Assembly (NCBI GenBank): GCA_903887415.1 | Contig: CAISPO010000059.1 | Location: 88,252 to 152,251 of the forward strand | Source of the DNA: an uncultured Bacteroidota bacterium | GTDB lineage: Bacteria > Bacteroidota > Bacteroidia > Chitinophagales > Chitinophagaceae | Length of the DNA stretch: 64,000 nt | Reading direction: 5' to 3' | Shown: piece by piece, positions 55,258 through 64,000 of the stretch | Layout of the letters: each line of letters opens with the position of its first letter | Position numbering within the stretch: position 1 is the stretch's first letter | Program-made: the position numbers and the translations under genes | Notes under the pieces: generated by a model | Told to the model about the DNA's origin: nothing | Databases searched by the model: none | The model's input: only the letters and a program-made list of their open reading frames with translations

Positions 55258-56712
55258 ATGAGATTGTTTAAGGTCATACTATTCTGTTTCGTATCGCTTA
55301 TAGTAACATTGAGTGGTTATGCTCAAAGGCAAGGCCAGCCGTTGGCGGATTCCCTGCTACGCGAATTGAATGCGGACAGGTACAGGTATATTGAGGACAC
55401 AAATAAAGTAAGCCTGCTTAATTCGCTCTCAATGGCCTATTCCCTTATTCACTCCGAAGATGGGATCAAATACGGGCAGCAAGCCCTTGCGCTCGCATCA
55501 AAACTAAATTGGAAAAAAGGACTTGCCGGGGCCAATTCAAATCTTGCCGATGCCTATATGCTCAAAGGCGATTATGCCAACGCGCTGAAATACTTGTTGA
55601 TAAAAGTCAGGTCAGTTGAGGCAGGCGGAGATAAAAATGAACTGATCGAAGTTTACAGGGATATCGGCCTTTGTTATTCAGAAAGAACTAATTACGGAAA
55701 AGCATCCGAATACTATTTTAAAGCACTTGATAAAGCCAGGGAGCTGGGCGATGCAATTGAGATCGCCAGAATTTCGGCTAACATCAGCATTTGTTTCGAA
55801 GACCGAGGTGATTATACCAATGCGAAAGAGTACCTGATGAGGGCATTCCGGGCCAGTAAGGCTACTAATGTCAGTGCTTTTTTTGATAAAATAGGTGAAA
55901 ATTCGCTTACTCCAGGGCACGATTTCAAAGCCGCGCAAATGAGGAAACAGCTTGCCGACCTGGAATCGACGATAGCTATCAATTCCGGCAGCCTTGGTGA
56001 TTCCTCAAAAGCAACGGAGTTTATGTTAAAAGAAGGTATTTCCGTGTTGTATGAAAAAAAGATAGCTGCTGCGGAAACTCAGAGCGAGCGCGAAGAATTG
56101 AAAATGGAAGAAGAGATAAAGCAAGCGGAGAATCAATATAATTTTGAGCTAAAAGCATCAGCAATTGAACAGCAAAAAAAACTCGAAGAGGAGCGTTTGC
56201 AGATGAGTTTTGATCGGGAGAAGGCTAAAGCGGAACAAGCGAGGAAGCAAGTCTTGCAGGATAAAAAAAACAATGATGCCATAAACGCTGCAAATTTAAA
56301 AACCGAACGAAGCTACCGGTTTGCCGCGATTGCGTTTGCCAGCTTCTTGTTGGTGTTAGCTGTGATTATTTCGTACGCTTACCGGCAGAAACATAAGGCT
56401 AATAATATCATTAAGAAACTTGTTGCCGAGCAAGAACAAACCATTGCTGCACGCACATGGGAGCTGGCAGAAGCCAATGAAAAACGCGCACATGCCAACA
56501 GGAAATTAGTGGAACTCGTTCAATACAATGCCCATAGAATGAGGGAGCCGCTCACCCGTATTATGGGTGCTATGACCATAATGGAGTATGTCACCCCGGA
56601 AGATTTTTGCAAAGAGATCACCCCTGAGATCGAGCGTGCGGTGAAAGACCTCGATAATAGTATCATGCAGGTAATAACCCTGGCCGATGATACTATTGAA
56701 CTCTACGGCTAG
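55258..56712 (+). CDS. TPR membrane protein with a histidine-kinase-like dimerisation region, no ATPase
   Basis: A 484-residue protein: signal peptide (1-22), about five TPRs in the periplasm (GIKYGQQALALASKLNWKKGLAGANSNLADAYMLKGDYANALKY...), a long charged coiled coil (about 270-350), one membrane helix (about 354-375) and a short cytoplasmic end with VQYNAHRMREPLTRIMGAMTIM (H426). That matches the H box of Bacteroidota sensor kinases, but the protein ends after the two-helix DHp region and has no HATPase. It may accept phosphate from or dimerise with another kinase. It is the first of four paralogues and has a closely similar sensor region to the cyclase gene after it. Confidence 0.85.
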   Translation: MRLFKVILFCFVSLIVTLSGYAQRQGQPLADSLLRELNADRYRYIEDTNKVSLLNSLSMAYSLIHSEDGIKYGQQALALASKLNWKKGLAGANSNLADAYMLKGDYANALKYLLIKVRSVEAGGDKNELIEVYRDIGLCYSERTNYGKASEYYFKALDKARELGDAIEIARISANISICFEDRGDYTNAKEYLMRAFRASKATNVSAFFDKIGENSLTPGHDFKAAQMRKQLADLESTIAINSGSLGDSSKATEFMLKEGISVLYEKKIAAAETQSEREELKMEEEIKQAENQYNFELKASAIEQQKKLEEERLQMSFDREKAKAEQARKQVLQDKKNNDAINAANLKTERSYRFAAIAFASFLLVLAVIISYAYRQKHKANNIIKKLVAEQEQTIAARTWELAEANEKRAHANRKLVELVQYNAHRMREPLTRIMGAMTIMEYVTPEDFCKEITPEIERAVKDLDNSIMQVITLADDTIELYG

Positions 56713-56795
56713 CAGATTAGAATAAATCTTTAATATTGTGCCCGGAAGGCCGCATGGAATTTTCCTCCGTATGAGCTTTCTGATCAATTACGTTT

Positions 56796-58691
56796 ATGAA
56801 ACAAGGGTTAAAGGTGTTGTTGCTGTTTTTATTTGTATGCGTTGCTTCCCATGCAGATGCCCAAAAAAAACAAGGGCAGCATATTATAGACTCCCTCCTT
56901 AAGGAGCTGTCCGGGGAAAATTTCAGAAACAGGGCAGATACCAGCAAAATAAACCTACTTAATACGCTCTCCATGGATTTCGCCTCATTGGACGATGCCG
57001 AAGGTGTAAAATATGGCCAGCAAAGCCTGGAGCTTGCCGAAAAGCTGCACTGGAAAAAAGGGATCGCCGGAGCAGATAATAGCCTTGCTGCAAACTATTT
57101 TCATTTGCCGGGCCATGCTAAATCGCTTGAGTATTTTTCCGCTGCGATAAAAATATACGAGGATGCGGGTGATAAAAAGGGCCTTTCTGCAGCTTATAGT
57201 AGCATGGCTGGTTTATATTCCCAGCAGAGCGACTATCGCACTGCGCTCAGGTACTTGCAGAAGCAATTGAAAGTGGACGAGGGCGCTGACGACAAAATGG
57301 GGCAGGCTGTAGCCTATCGGGACATAGGGCTGGCATATTCGCATATGAATGATTTTCAGAAGGCGCTGGATAATCAACTCAACAGCCTGAAAATGGCAGA
57401 TGAACTTGGCGACAAAAAAGAAATAGCCAGGACCATGGGGCAGATAAGCATTGTTTATGAGGACATGGGCGACTATACCAATGCCAAAGAATATCTTTTT
57501 AAAGCATTAAAGATGAGCAATACCTCCAGTATTGCTGATTTTTACAACAGCATAGGCGAATACCCTTCGGCGCTGGGCAATGAATTTAAAGCGTTTAAAA
57601 AACGCGAGGAATTGGGCAATATAGCTGCTACAGTTGCTATTGAATCAAATAACGGCCTTAGTTATAAAGACCATGATGATTCGGCCAAGGCGCTGGAATA
57701 TATGTTCAAGGAGGCGCTTTCTTATGAATATGAAAAGAAGGAAGCTGCTGCCCAGACAGATGAGGAGCGGCAGCAGCTTAAGTATATGCAGGAACTCAAA
57801 GAAAAGCAGATAGAGTATGAGTTTTCTCAAAAAATAGCAAAGTCCGAGGCGCAGCAGCAACAAAAGGAGCAGGAAAGGCTGCACCAGGAAGCGATAGAAA
57901 AAATCAACCGGGAAAAAAATGATGCGATCACGCGTGAACAGCTAAAGCGGGAGAAAAACATACTGTATGCCTCAATTTCCGGCGCTGTGCTGCTGCTCAT
58001 CATCGCCCTGACGGCAATTGCGGCATTGCGGCAAAAACGAAGAGACAATATTACCATTTCCAAAGAAAAACAGCGGTCAGAAGAACTCTTGCTGAATATC
58101 CTGCCGGCGGAAGTGGCGGAAGAGCTTAAGGAAAAGGGCAGTGCCGAAGCCCGGCAGTTCGAGCATGTAACTGTGCTTTTTACCGACTTTGTAGGTTTTA
58201 CCCAGGCAAGTGAGCGCATGGATCCTACAGCGCTCATAAACGAGCTGCATACCTGCTTTAAAGCCTTTGATGACATAACCGCCAAATACCACATAGAAAA
58301 AATAAAGACGATCGGCGATGCCTACCTGGCCGTGTGCGGCCTGCCAATGGCCGATACGGAACATGCAAAGAAGGTAGTTGCCGCAGCTAAGGAAATAAGA
58401 ACCTTTATGCAGCAGCGGTATGCGTTATTGGGTGACAAAACGTTTCAAATACGCATTGGTGTGCATAGCGGCACTGTAGTGGCGGGTATAGTGGGCGTCA
58501 GGAAATTTGCCTATGATATATGGGGTGATACCGTGAACACCGCTGCACGGATGCAGGAGAACAGCGAAGCAGGTGAGGTGAATATCTCGGAGACCACTTA
58601 CAAAATGGTGAAGGATGATTTTGAATGCCGGTTCCGCGGAGAGATCGCAGCGAAAAATAAGGGAATGATGAAGATGTATTATGTATCTTAG
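56796..58691 (+). CDS. TPR-membrane-class III adenylate cyclase 1
   Basis: A 631-residue protein with signal peptide MKQGLKVLLLFLFVCVASHADAQ, periplasmic TPRs, a charged coiled coil, a membrane helix (about 390-410) and a C-terminal class III cyclase domain in the cytoplasm. Metal-binding aspartates are D464 (VLFTDFVGF) and D508 (TIGDAY). Purine-specifying K504 and D574 (KFAYDIWGDTVN) are of the adenylate type, and transition-state residues N581 and R585 are present. So it should make cAMP when its TPR domain is engaged. The TPR/coiled-coil half is plainly homologous to the DHp-type protein before it, with 83 bases between the genes. Confidence 0.92.
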   Translation: MKQGLKVLLLFLFVCVASHADAQKKQGQHIIDSLLKELSGENFRNRADTSKINLLNTLSMDFASLDDAEGVKYGQQSLELAEKLHWKKGIAGADNSLAANYFHLPGHAKSLEYFSAAIKIYEDAGDKKGLSAAYSSMAGLYSQQSDYRTALRYLQKQLKVDEGADDKMGQAVAYRDIGLAYSHMNDFQKALDNQLNSLKMADELGDKKEIARTMGQISIVYEDMGDYTNAKEYLFKALKMSNTSSIADFYNSIGEYPSALGNEFKAFKKREELGNIAATVAIESNNGLSYKDHDDSAKALEYMFKEALSYEYEKKEAAAQTDEERQQLKYMQELKEKQIEYEFSQKIAKSEAQQQQKEQERLHQEAIEKINREKNDAITREQLKREKNILYASISGAVLLLIIALTAIAALRQKRRDNITISKEKQRSEELLLNILPAEVAEELKEKGSAEARQFEHVTVLFTDFVGFTQASERMDPTALINELHTCFKAFDDITAKYHIEKIKTIGDAYLAVCGLPMADTEHAKKVVAAAKEIRTFMQQRYALLGDKTFQIRIGVHSGTVVAGIVGVRKFAYDIWGDTVNTAARMQENSEAGEVNISETTYKMVKDDFECRFRGEIAAKNKGMMKMYYVS

Positions 58692-58749
58692 ATGCACTTC
58701 CGCTAATTTGAGACGAAGTTAACAGGCTGGAGTAAACAGGAACTTCGGA

Positions 58750-60618
58750 ATGAAACAACCACTAAGATATATTGGGTTAACTGCTTTCGTCACTGTCATC
58801 TCTTTCTTTGTGGCCAGCTATTGTTGCTGCGCGCAAAAAAGCGGCCAGGCACGTATAGATTCCCTTGTTAAACAACTGGATAATGCAAAGGAAGACAGCA
58901 ATAAAGCAAATCTGCTGGATGCTGTTTCCTATGGTTATTGGTACATCAACCCGGATATGGGGCTGGCATATGGACTACAGGAGCTTGAACTTGCCAGGAA
59001 GCTGAACCTTGAAAATGATATAGCCAGGGCCTGCAGTTCTGTCTCCGGTAATTATGAGAATAAGGCCGATTATGCCAATGCTTTAAAATACGCCTATGAC
59101 GCTTTAAATTATTATGAAAAAAGTGGGAACAGGAAGAAGGAGATCATCCAGCTATGTAACATCGGCGTTATCTTTCGCAATAAAGGCGATCGGGCCGAGG
59201 CTTTAAAAATAGACTCCGTAGCGCTGAAAAAGAACGAGGTTATTAATGATACCAATAGCAAGGCAATGATATTGGGTAACATCGGTAATATATACAACAA
59301 GGAAAAAGACTATACTAAGGCACTGCAATATTTTTCTGGTGCGCTTGCACTTAATGAATTGATACACAATGAAAACCAGGCTGCTGTGAACCTAGGAAAC
59401 ATCGCCAATGTTTATGCCGATCAGGGAAATCGCTCAAAGGCATTGGAATATTATGCGAAAGCACTGAAGATATACGAATCCACTGGCAATAAAACCGGCA
59501 TAGCATTGAACTTGGGCAATATGGGAGAAACCTACCTGGATGAGGCTGGGGATACGGCAATGCATAGGGAAGGCTATGGTACTGTGAGCAAAGGAACTAT
59601 TCTTAAGTTGGCAGTTGATGATCTGACGAGGGCGGTAGCAATATGTGCAGCAACGGACAGGCTCGATTACCTGGTAGAATACAGCAACGCACTTTCGGAG
59701 GCCTATGCGATGCAAGGCGACTACAAAAACGCTTTTGCCAGTTACAGGCAGTATATCACCACCCGTGACAGTGTCGATAACCTGGAAAAACATAAAGAAT
59801 TTACAAGGCTGCAAATGAACTATGAGTATGGTAGGCGGGAAGACGAAATGAAATTTCAGAAAAAGCGCAGCGATGAAAGATACATTTTCGGAATTGCGGC
59901 TTTGCTGCTGTTTTCTGCGGTTATTTACAGGAACCTGAGATCGCAGAAAAAGCTGAATGGCCTGATCATTAAGGAAAAGAAACTGAGTGAAGACCTGCTG
60001 CTCAATATATTGCCGGCGGAGGTTGCCGACGAATTGAAAGCGAAAGGCACTACCGATGCAAAGCTATTCGATAACGTTACCGTGCTGTTTACAGACTTTG
60101 TGAATTTTACGCGTGCCAGTGAAAGCATGAGCCCGCAGGAACTGATACACGAGCTGCATACTTGTTTTAAAGCATTTGACGAAATAACAGAGAAATATAA
60201 CATTGAGAAAATAAAGACCATCGGTGATGCCTACCTCGCCGTATGCGGCCTGCCCGTGCCCGATCCTGACAACGCATATAACGTTGTAATGGCGGCGATA
60301 GAGATCACGGAATTTATGAAGGAAAGGCAATCCCTTTATGAGGATAAAACTTTTACCATCCGTATAGGCATTCACAGCGGCAATGTAGTGGCGGGCATAG
60401 TGGGCGTGAAAAAGTTTGCTTACGATATCTGGGGTGATACGGTGAACACCGCCGCGCGTATGGAGCAAAGCAGCGAATCAGGTAAAATAAATATCTCAGA
60501 GACCACTTATGAATTGGTAAAGGCCAGATTTGCATGTGAATACCGCGGTGAGATAGATGCCAAGAACAAAGGAATGATGAAGATGTATTATGTTTCACCC
60601 ACCATAACTCCCGCGTAG
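58750..60618 (+). CDS. TPR-membrane-class III adenylate cyclase 2
   Basis: A 622-residue paralogue. It has a signal peptide (ending VASYCCCAQ), seven or so TPR units in the periplasm including DYTKALQYFSGALALNELIHNE and NRSKALEYYAKALKIYES, a shorter linker than the first cyclase, a membrane helix (about 378-395) and a cyclase domain. Catalytic residues are D449 and D493 (metal), K489 and D559 (adenine), and N/R of TVNTAARM. It ends NKGMMKMYYVSPTITPA. It begins 58 bases after the preceding gene's stop, in the same direction, and is probably cotranscribed. Confidence 0.92.
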   Translation: MKQPLRYIGLTAFVTVISFFVASYCCCAQKSGQARIDSLVKQLDNAKEDSNKANLLDAVSYGYWYINPDMGLAYGLQELELARKLNLENDIARACSSVSGNYENKADYANALKYAYDALNYYEKSGNRKKEIIQLCNIGVIFRNKGDRAEALKIDSVALKKNEVINDTNSKAMILGNIGNIYNKEKDYTKALQYFSGALALNELIHNENQAAVNLGNIANVYADQGNRSKALEYYAKALKIYESTGNKTGIALNLGNMGETYLDEAGDTAMHREGYGTVSKGTILKLAVDDLTRAVAICAATDRLDYLVEYSNALSEAYAMQGDYKNAFASYRQYITTRDSVDNLEKHKEFTRLQMNYEYGRREDEMKFQKKRSDERYIFGIAALLLFSAVIYRNLRSQKKLNGLIIKEKKLSEDLLLNILPAEVADELKAKGTTDAKLFDNVTVLFTDFVNFTRASESMSPQELIHELHTCFKAFDEITEKYNIEKIKTIGDAYLAVCGLPVPDPDNAYNVVMAAIEITEFMKERQSLYEDKTFTIRIGIHSGNVVAGIVGVKKFAYDIWGDTVNTAARMEQSSESGKINISETTYELVKARFACEYRGEIDAKNKGMMKMYYVSPTITPA

Positions 60619-60639
60619 AAAGATTTTTCCAGCAGTAAC

Positions 60640-62928
60640 ATGGCTATAGAATTTCTATTTTTCGGTGGCATAGTGTTGGTCTGTCTTTTATGGATGACCA
60701 GGCACAACTCTATTCTTGTTCGGCTAATATCCATTTACGCCTTACCAGACGGGTATCACCCGTATTTTGTTGGGAAAAAAGTACGTCATGGGCACAATGT
60801 CATCGGACGATTGCCTGCTTATAAAACGTTAATTTTAATACTTATTCTTTCTATAAATGCCCTTTTTGTTTCCGCTCAGAGAAAGGAGGGTATGCCGCTT
60901 ATAGACTCCTTGCTGATCCAGGTACCTAAGACAAGCGATGATACAAATAAAGTGCATCTCCTGACAAGTATCAGTGACGCTTATATCGCTTATACGCAGG
61001 ACAGCCTCAACTGCGAATATTATTTGCGAAGGGCCAAGTCACTGGCCGAAAAATTAAATTTTATTTCAGGCATCAAAGATGCCAATATAAGATTTTACGC
61101 ATTGTACCGGCTGCAAACCAATAGCAGCAAAGCAATGGGATATCTGTTCAATAATGTTGACCTATGCAAACAAAATAAAAGGGGTGGAGAAGAGGCGGAA
61201 TGCTACTATAAGATCGGGACGGCATACCTGGCGCTTCATATTGCTGACAAGGCGCTGGAATATTATTTTATGTCGTTGAAAAAATATGAGTTGCTGAAAG
61301 ATACCGCGGCGATAGCTGATATATGGTATAGCCTGGCAAATGATATTTATATACCGTCAAAAAATTATGCAGGTGCGGTCAAATATCTAAGTAAACTATT
61401 GGATTATTATAACCGCATCCATTCTGGCATTGGTATGGCTACTGTACAGAATGCTTTGGCGCAGATATGCGCAGACACAAAAGAATACGATAAAGCGCTG
61501 AAGTATTACCAGCAGAGTTATAATGTTTTTTCTCGTTATGCGGATAGCAGTGTTAATAGTAACATGTATAAAATAAAAGCCGTTAATGTTATAAGAAATA
61601 TAGGCAAGGTTTACCAGGCTGAGAAAGAATATCTCAAGGCAATAAATTGTTATAACAGGTGCTACGAGGAAGGCAAAAAAGTTAATTTTCCAGATCACCT
61701 TTGGCTCATGGGCCTCGGAGAGGTGCTGATGGAGATCGTTAAAGACAGTACACATTACCTGCCTGCAGATAGTTTCATACCTGCGGGTAATGCAGCCAGG
61801 CTTCAAAAAGCTATCGTGCTGCTGGACAGCGCATTGATCGGATATGGCGGCGCAACCGAAACAGCAGAGGAAATATATACCTATTTATCCGAAGCGCTCA
61901 CAATGTCGGGAAGATACAAAGATGCGCTTGTGGCATACAGGCAGTCAATTATCAAAAAGGATAGCATTTTTTCTGCCGATAAGGCGCTCAGGCTGGCCGC
62001 TGTTGACAACAAAAGGGTACTTGAACTAAAGGATAAAGAACTGGAAATGGAGAAGGTGCAGGTCTCCAGGAAAAAAAAGGAAGAGCTGTTGTACGCAGGT
62101 GGTATCCTGTTGCTTTCTGTGTTCTCCGTATTTATATATAGGGAGCGCAGAAAAGCCGATCATGAACGGAAGAGGTCTGATGATCTGTTGCTGAATATAC
62201 TCCCTGCCGAGGTAGCGGAAGAGCTTAAAAAGACCGGTAATGCCACAGCCCGGCAATTTGACAATGTAACGGTGCTTTTCACAGATTTCGTTGACTTTAC
62301 AAGGGCCAGCGAAAAAATGAGCCCCCAGGAGCTTATCGACGAACTCAATATTTGCTTTAAGGCTTTTGATGGCATCATGGGCAAATATGGCATTGAAAAG
62401 ATAAAAACGATAGGCGATGCTTACCTCGCTGTTGCCGGATTGCCGGTGGCAAATCCCGAACAGACTGAGAACGCGGTAAAAGCGGCAATGGAGATACGCG
62501 ATTATATCCGCAACAGGCGGAAACAGGTGGGCGAAAAAACATTCCATGTGAGAATAGGCCTGCATACTGGAAGTGTTATTGCCGGCATTGTTGGAATAAA
62601 GAAATTCGCTTACGATATATGGGGAGATACGGTGAATATGGCCGCCCGCATGGAGCAGCACGGCGAATCAGGAAAGATCAATGTTTCAGAAACCACATAC
62701 GAACTCATAAAAGATAAGTTCTCCTGCACTTACCGGGGCGAGATACATGCTAAGAATAAGGGTGCTGTAAAAATGTACTTCGTATCACCGGCCGTAGCTT
62801 CAGCGAAGGAGGGCGTCCATGTCGCGGCTGCCACGAATGATATTGTTGCCCCTGCTGCAAAGAGTAATTCAGATGAGATGGGGCCGCAACCAGGGTCGCA
62901 GGCGGTAGTTGCGAATACTACCCCGTAA
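60640..62928 (+). CDS. TPR-membrane-class III adenylate cyclase 3
   Basis: A 762-residue frame, the longest paralogue, with TPRs, one membrane helix (about 485-503) and a cyclase domain with D549 and D593 (metal), K589 and D659 (adenine type). The N-terminus is odd: the first ATG gives two hydrophobic stretches (FLFFGGIVLVCLLW and LILILILSINALFVSAQ). A TTG at 60811 would give MPAYKTLILILILSINALFVSAQ, a normal signal peptide like its neighbours', so the true start may be there. The C-terminus has an extra Ala/Thr-rich tail of ~45 residues after the cyclase. It overlaps the convergent exonuclease gene by 11 bases. Confidence 0.88.
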   Translation: MAIEFLFFGGIVLVCLLWMTRHNSILVRLISIYALPDGYHPYFVGKKVRHGHNVIGRLPAYKTLILILILSINALFVSAQRKEGMPLIDSLLIQVPKTSDDTNKVHLLTSISDAYIAYTQDSLNCEYYLRRAKSLAEKLNFISGIKDANIRFYALYRLQTNSSKAMGYLFNNVDLCKQNKRGGEEAECYYKIGTAYLALHIADKALEYYFMSLKKYELLKDTAAIADIWYSLANDIYIPSKNYAGAVKYLSKLLDYYNRIHSGIGMATVQNALAQICADTKEYDKALKYYQQSYNVFSRYADSSVNSNMYKIKAVNVIRNIGKVYQAEKEYLKAINCYNRCYEEGKKVNFPDHLWLMGLGEVLMEIVKDSTHYLPADSFIPAGNAARLQKAIVLLDSALIGYGGATETAEEIYTYLSEALTMSGRYKDALVAYRQSIIKKDSIFSADKALRLAAVDNKRVLELKDKELEMEKVQVSRKKKEELLYAGGILLLSVFSVFIYRERRKADHERKRSDDLLLNILPAEVAEELKKTGNATARQFDNVTVLFTDFVDFTRASEKMSPQELIDELNICFKAFDGIMGKYGIEKIKTIGDAYLAVAGLPVANPEQTENAVKAAMEIRDYIRNRRKQVGEKTFHVRIGLHTGSVIAGIVGIKKFAYDIWGDTVNMAARMEQHGESGKINVSETTYELIKDKFSCTYRGEIHAKNKGAVKMYFVSPAVASAKEGVHVAAATNDIVAPAAKSNSDEMGPQPGSQAVVANTTP

Positions 62929-63643
62929 TAAACTCTGGTTCTATTTCTATATCGTTCAGTCCCTTCAGCCTTAGGTAAACTTTAGCGCTGGTGAGTACGT
63001 CCTGCAGGCAATACCTGCCTATTCTCGGTAGGTCCTTGTCTAGCCAATACACGCCTGCTACCTGGCTGCCATCAATATCTGACTTTGGAGAGGGGATGCC
63101 TAATACTGTCGCAAGCAGTGAAAGAGCGGTGAAGTTTTTATAGTCGCCGAATTTCCACATTTCCATAGTATCCAGGTGACCTACTTCCCACGGCTTTTTG
63201 CCGGATACTTGCATACACTCAGGCAGGGGTATGTTATTGATCACCATACGGCGGCACAGGAAGGGAATGTCAAATTCTTTTATGTTGTGCCCGCAAAACC
63301 TGATCTCCTTATAGTGCTTCAAAAAGCGCTCTATGACCTCGCAAAAGTCCTTTAACAAAATTTTCTCATCGTCATTTACCAGCGATTTTAGCCTCATTTT
63401 CCAGTTTTTTTCATGCTCATACAAACTTCCAAAGCCGATGCAAACCACCTTTGCAAATTCGGAAAATATGCCGGCCCGCTCCTCGAAAAGCGTTGCGGGG
63501 TCTGCGATTCCCTCGTTTGAGCTTTTTATGAATTTCGATTTCCTGGCCCATTCTGCCTGCATCGGATCGGACAGCAAGCTGAAGTCCGCCGTCACCGGTA
63601 CGGTTTCTATGTCTATAAACAAAATGCCTTTTAGTTGCTCCAT
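62918..63643 (-). CDS. Predicted PolB-like 3'-5' exonuclease
   Basis: A 241-residue DnaQ-fold nuclease of the DNA_pol_B_exo2-like group. ILFIDIETVPV has the metal-binding D11 and E13. Further conserved blocks are FCGHNIKEFDIPFLCRRMVIN with the second-site Asp, and the C-terminal YCLQDVLTSAKVYLRL with the last Asp (Q-D-V pattern). It probably acts in DNA repair or processing. It stands alone, convergent with the cyclase cluster. Confidence 0.85.
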   Translation of the reverse strand: MEQLKGILFIDIETVPVTADFSLLSDPMQAEWARKSKFIKSSNEGIADPATLFEERAGIFSEFAKVVCIGFGSLYEHEKNWKMRLKSLVNDDEKILLKDFCEVIERFLKHYKEIRFCGHNIKEFDIPFLCRRMVINNIPLPECMQVSGKKPWEVGHLDTMEMWKFGDYKNFTALSLLATVLGIPSPKSDIDGSQVAGVYWLDKDLPRIGRYCLQDVLTSAKVYLRLKGLNDIEIEPEFITG

Positions 63644-63750
63644 TCTAAAAGTTGTATATTACATTTGTGGTAACTTTAATTCAAGCACCATTTAAAACAA
63701 AATTAAAGCTAACCCTTATTATTTACCCATTAAAAAAAAGAAAGTAATTT

Positions 63751-64000
63751 ATGAGCCAAAGTAATGAAACAACTCCGCAGCAACCCAAGAAGAGCAATTC
63801 GATCATTTATTGGGTCTTTATTCTCATCTTGCTTGCAGGATGCATCTACCTGTTCATGAGCAAAAACAAAATGGCTGAAGATAATGACCTGGCAATGAAG
63901 CAGAAGCAGCAGCAGATTGATTCTGTGAAGACTGATCGCGCGTCGCTGCAGTCAGACTTTGATGCTGCGTCTGCCAAGATAGATCAGCTCACCACCCAAA
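63751..64000 (+). CDS. Membrane-anchored coiled-coil protein, N-terminal part
   Basis: The frame starts at ATG 63751 and runs off the window after 83 complete codons. It shows a polar Q/P-rich start (MSQSNETTPQQPKKSN), one membrane helix (SIIYWVFILILLAGCIYLFM) and then a heptad-like coiled coil (NDLAMKQKQQQIDSVKTDRASLQSDFDAASAKIDQL). The rest is unseen, so no function is assigned. Confidence 0.7.
   Translation, partial: MSQSNETTPQQPKKSNSIIYWVFILILLAGCIYLFMSKNKMAEDNDLAMKQKQQQIDSVKTDRASLQSDFDAASAKIDQLTTQ

Noticed and set aside
57827..58294. Antisense open frame rich in Ser/Cys opposite the first cyclase
   Set aside because: It mirrors the charged coiled-coil and cyclase codons and repeats opposite each paralogue, so it is a shadow.
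1..64000. tRNA, rRNA, transposase, integrase or phage genes
   Set aside because: I looked for these on both strands and saw none that I could support.

Overview
The window looks like the chromosome of a member of the Bacteroidota, probably a chitinophagal lineage. The reasons are two proteins with type IX secretion (T9SS) C-terminal sorting domains, -7 promoter boxes of the TAnnTTTG type with no consistent Shine-Dalgarno motif, a KdpFABC locus with a split KdpD, a porin and a YetF protein, and TPR-membrane-output signalling proteins. No rRNA, tRNA, CRISPR array, transposase or phage gene was seen.

Layout. 1-6.7 kb: housekeeping genes (efflux adaptor start, metG, a methyltransferase, cystathionine beta-synthase, a metal-receptor-like protein). 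6.7-10 kb: an A+T-rich patch of unrecognised genes, with two small membrane proteins on the plus strand and a compact three-gene operon on the minus strand. 10-16.4 kb: a minus-strand polysaccharide export operon (short TolC-like protein, Wzc-like chain-length protein, GT2 glycosyltransferase, 50-residue membrane protein, O-antigen ligase). The ligase is cut short by an apparent deletion that joined it to the tail of another gene, and a 13-base C run lies upstream of the operon. 16.7-24.6 kb: one 2,610-residue secreted protein with 30 tandem Ig-like repeats and a T9SS tail. 24.7-36.3 kb: a glycan cluster with a formyltransferase, GT4, FAD enzyme, FdtB- and FdtA-like enzymes, two GT14-type transferases, RffA/WecE-type aminotransferase, flippase and a glycosidase-like lipoprotein. 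Together these suggest surface glycans carrying amino- and possibly formamido-deoxyhexoses.

36.5-50 kb: a potassium locus, all on the minus strand: Kup, YetF, porin, a sensor kinase lacking its ATPase domain, the KdpD N-terminal half, a YnfA-family protein, KdpC, KdpB, KdpA (broken by one base), KdpF, an unannotated 28-residue membrane protein, KdpE, and the DUF4118/histidine-kinase half of KdpD. 50-52 kb: a T9SS protein gene interrupted at three homopolymers. 52.3-55.1 kb: a CocE-type hydrolase and holA. 55.3-62.9 kb: four consecutive paralogous signalling genes, each with TPRs, a coiled coil or linker, a membrane helix and an output domain. The first ends in a histidine-kinase-like dimerisation region without an ATPase; the other three end in class III cyclase domains with adenylate-type residues. 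62.9-64 kb: a 3'-5' exonuclease and the start of a membrane coiled-coil protein.

Caution: at least five reading-frame breaks lie exactly in homopolymer runs (kdpA, three in the 50-52 kb gene, one in the CocE signal peptide). Sequencing or assembly error is a serious alternative to real phase variation throughout. The ligase and sensor-kinase truncations are not at homopolymers and look like true deletions.
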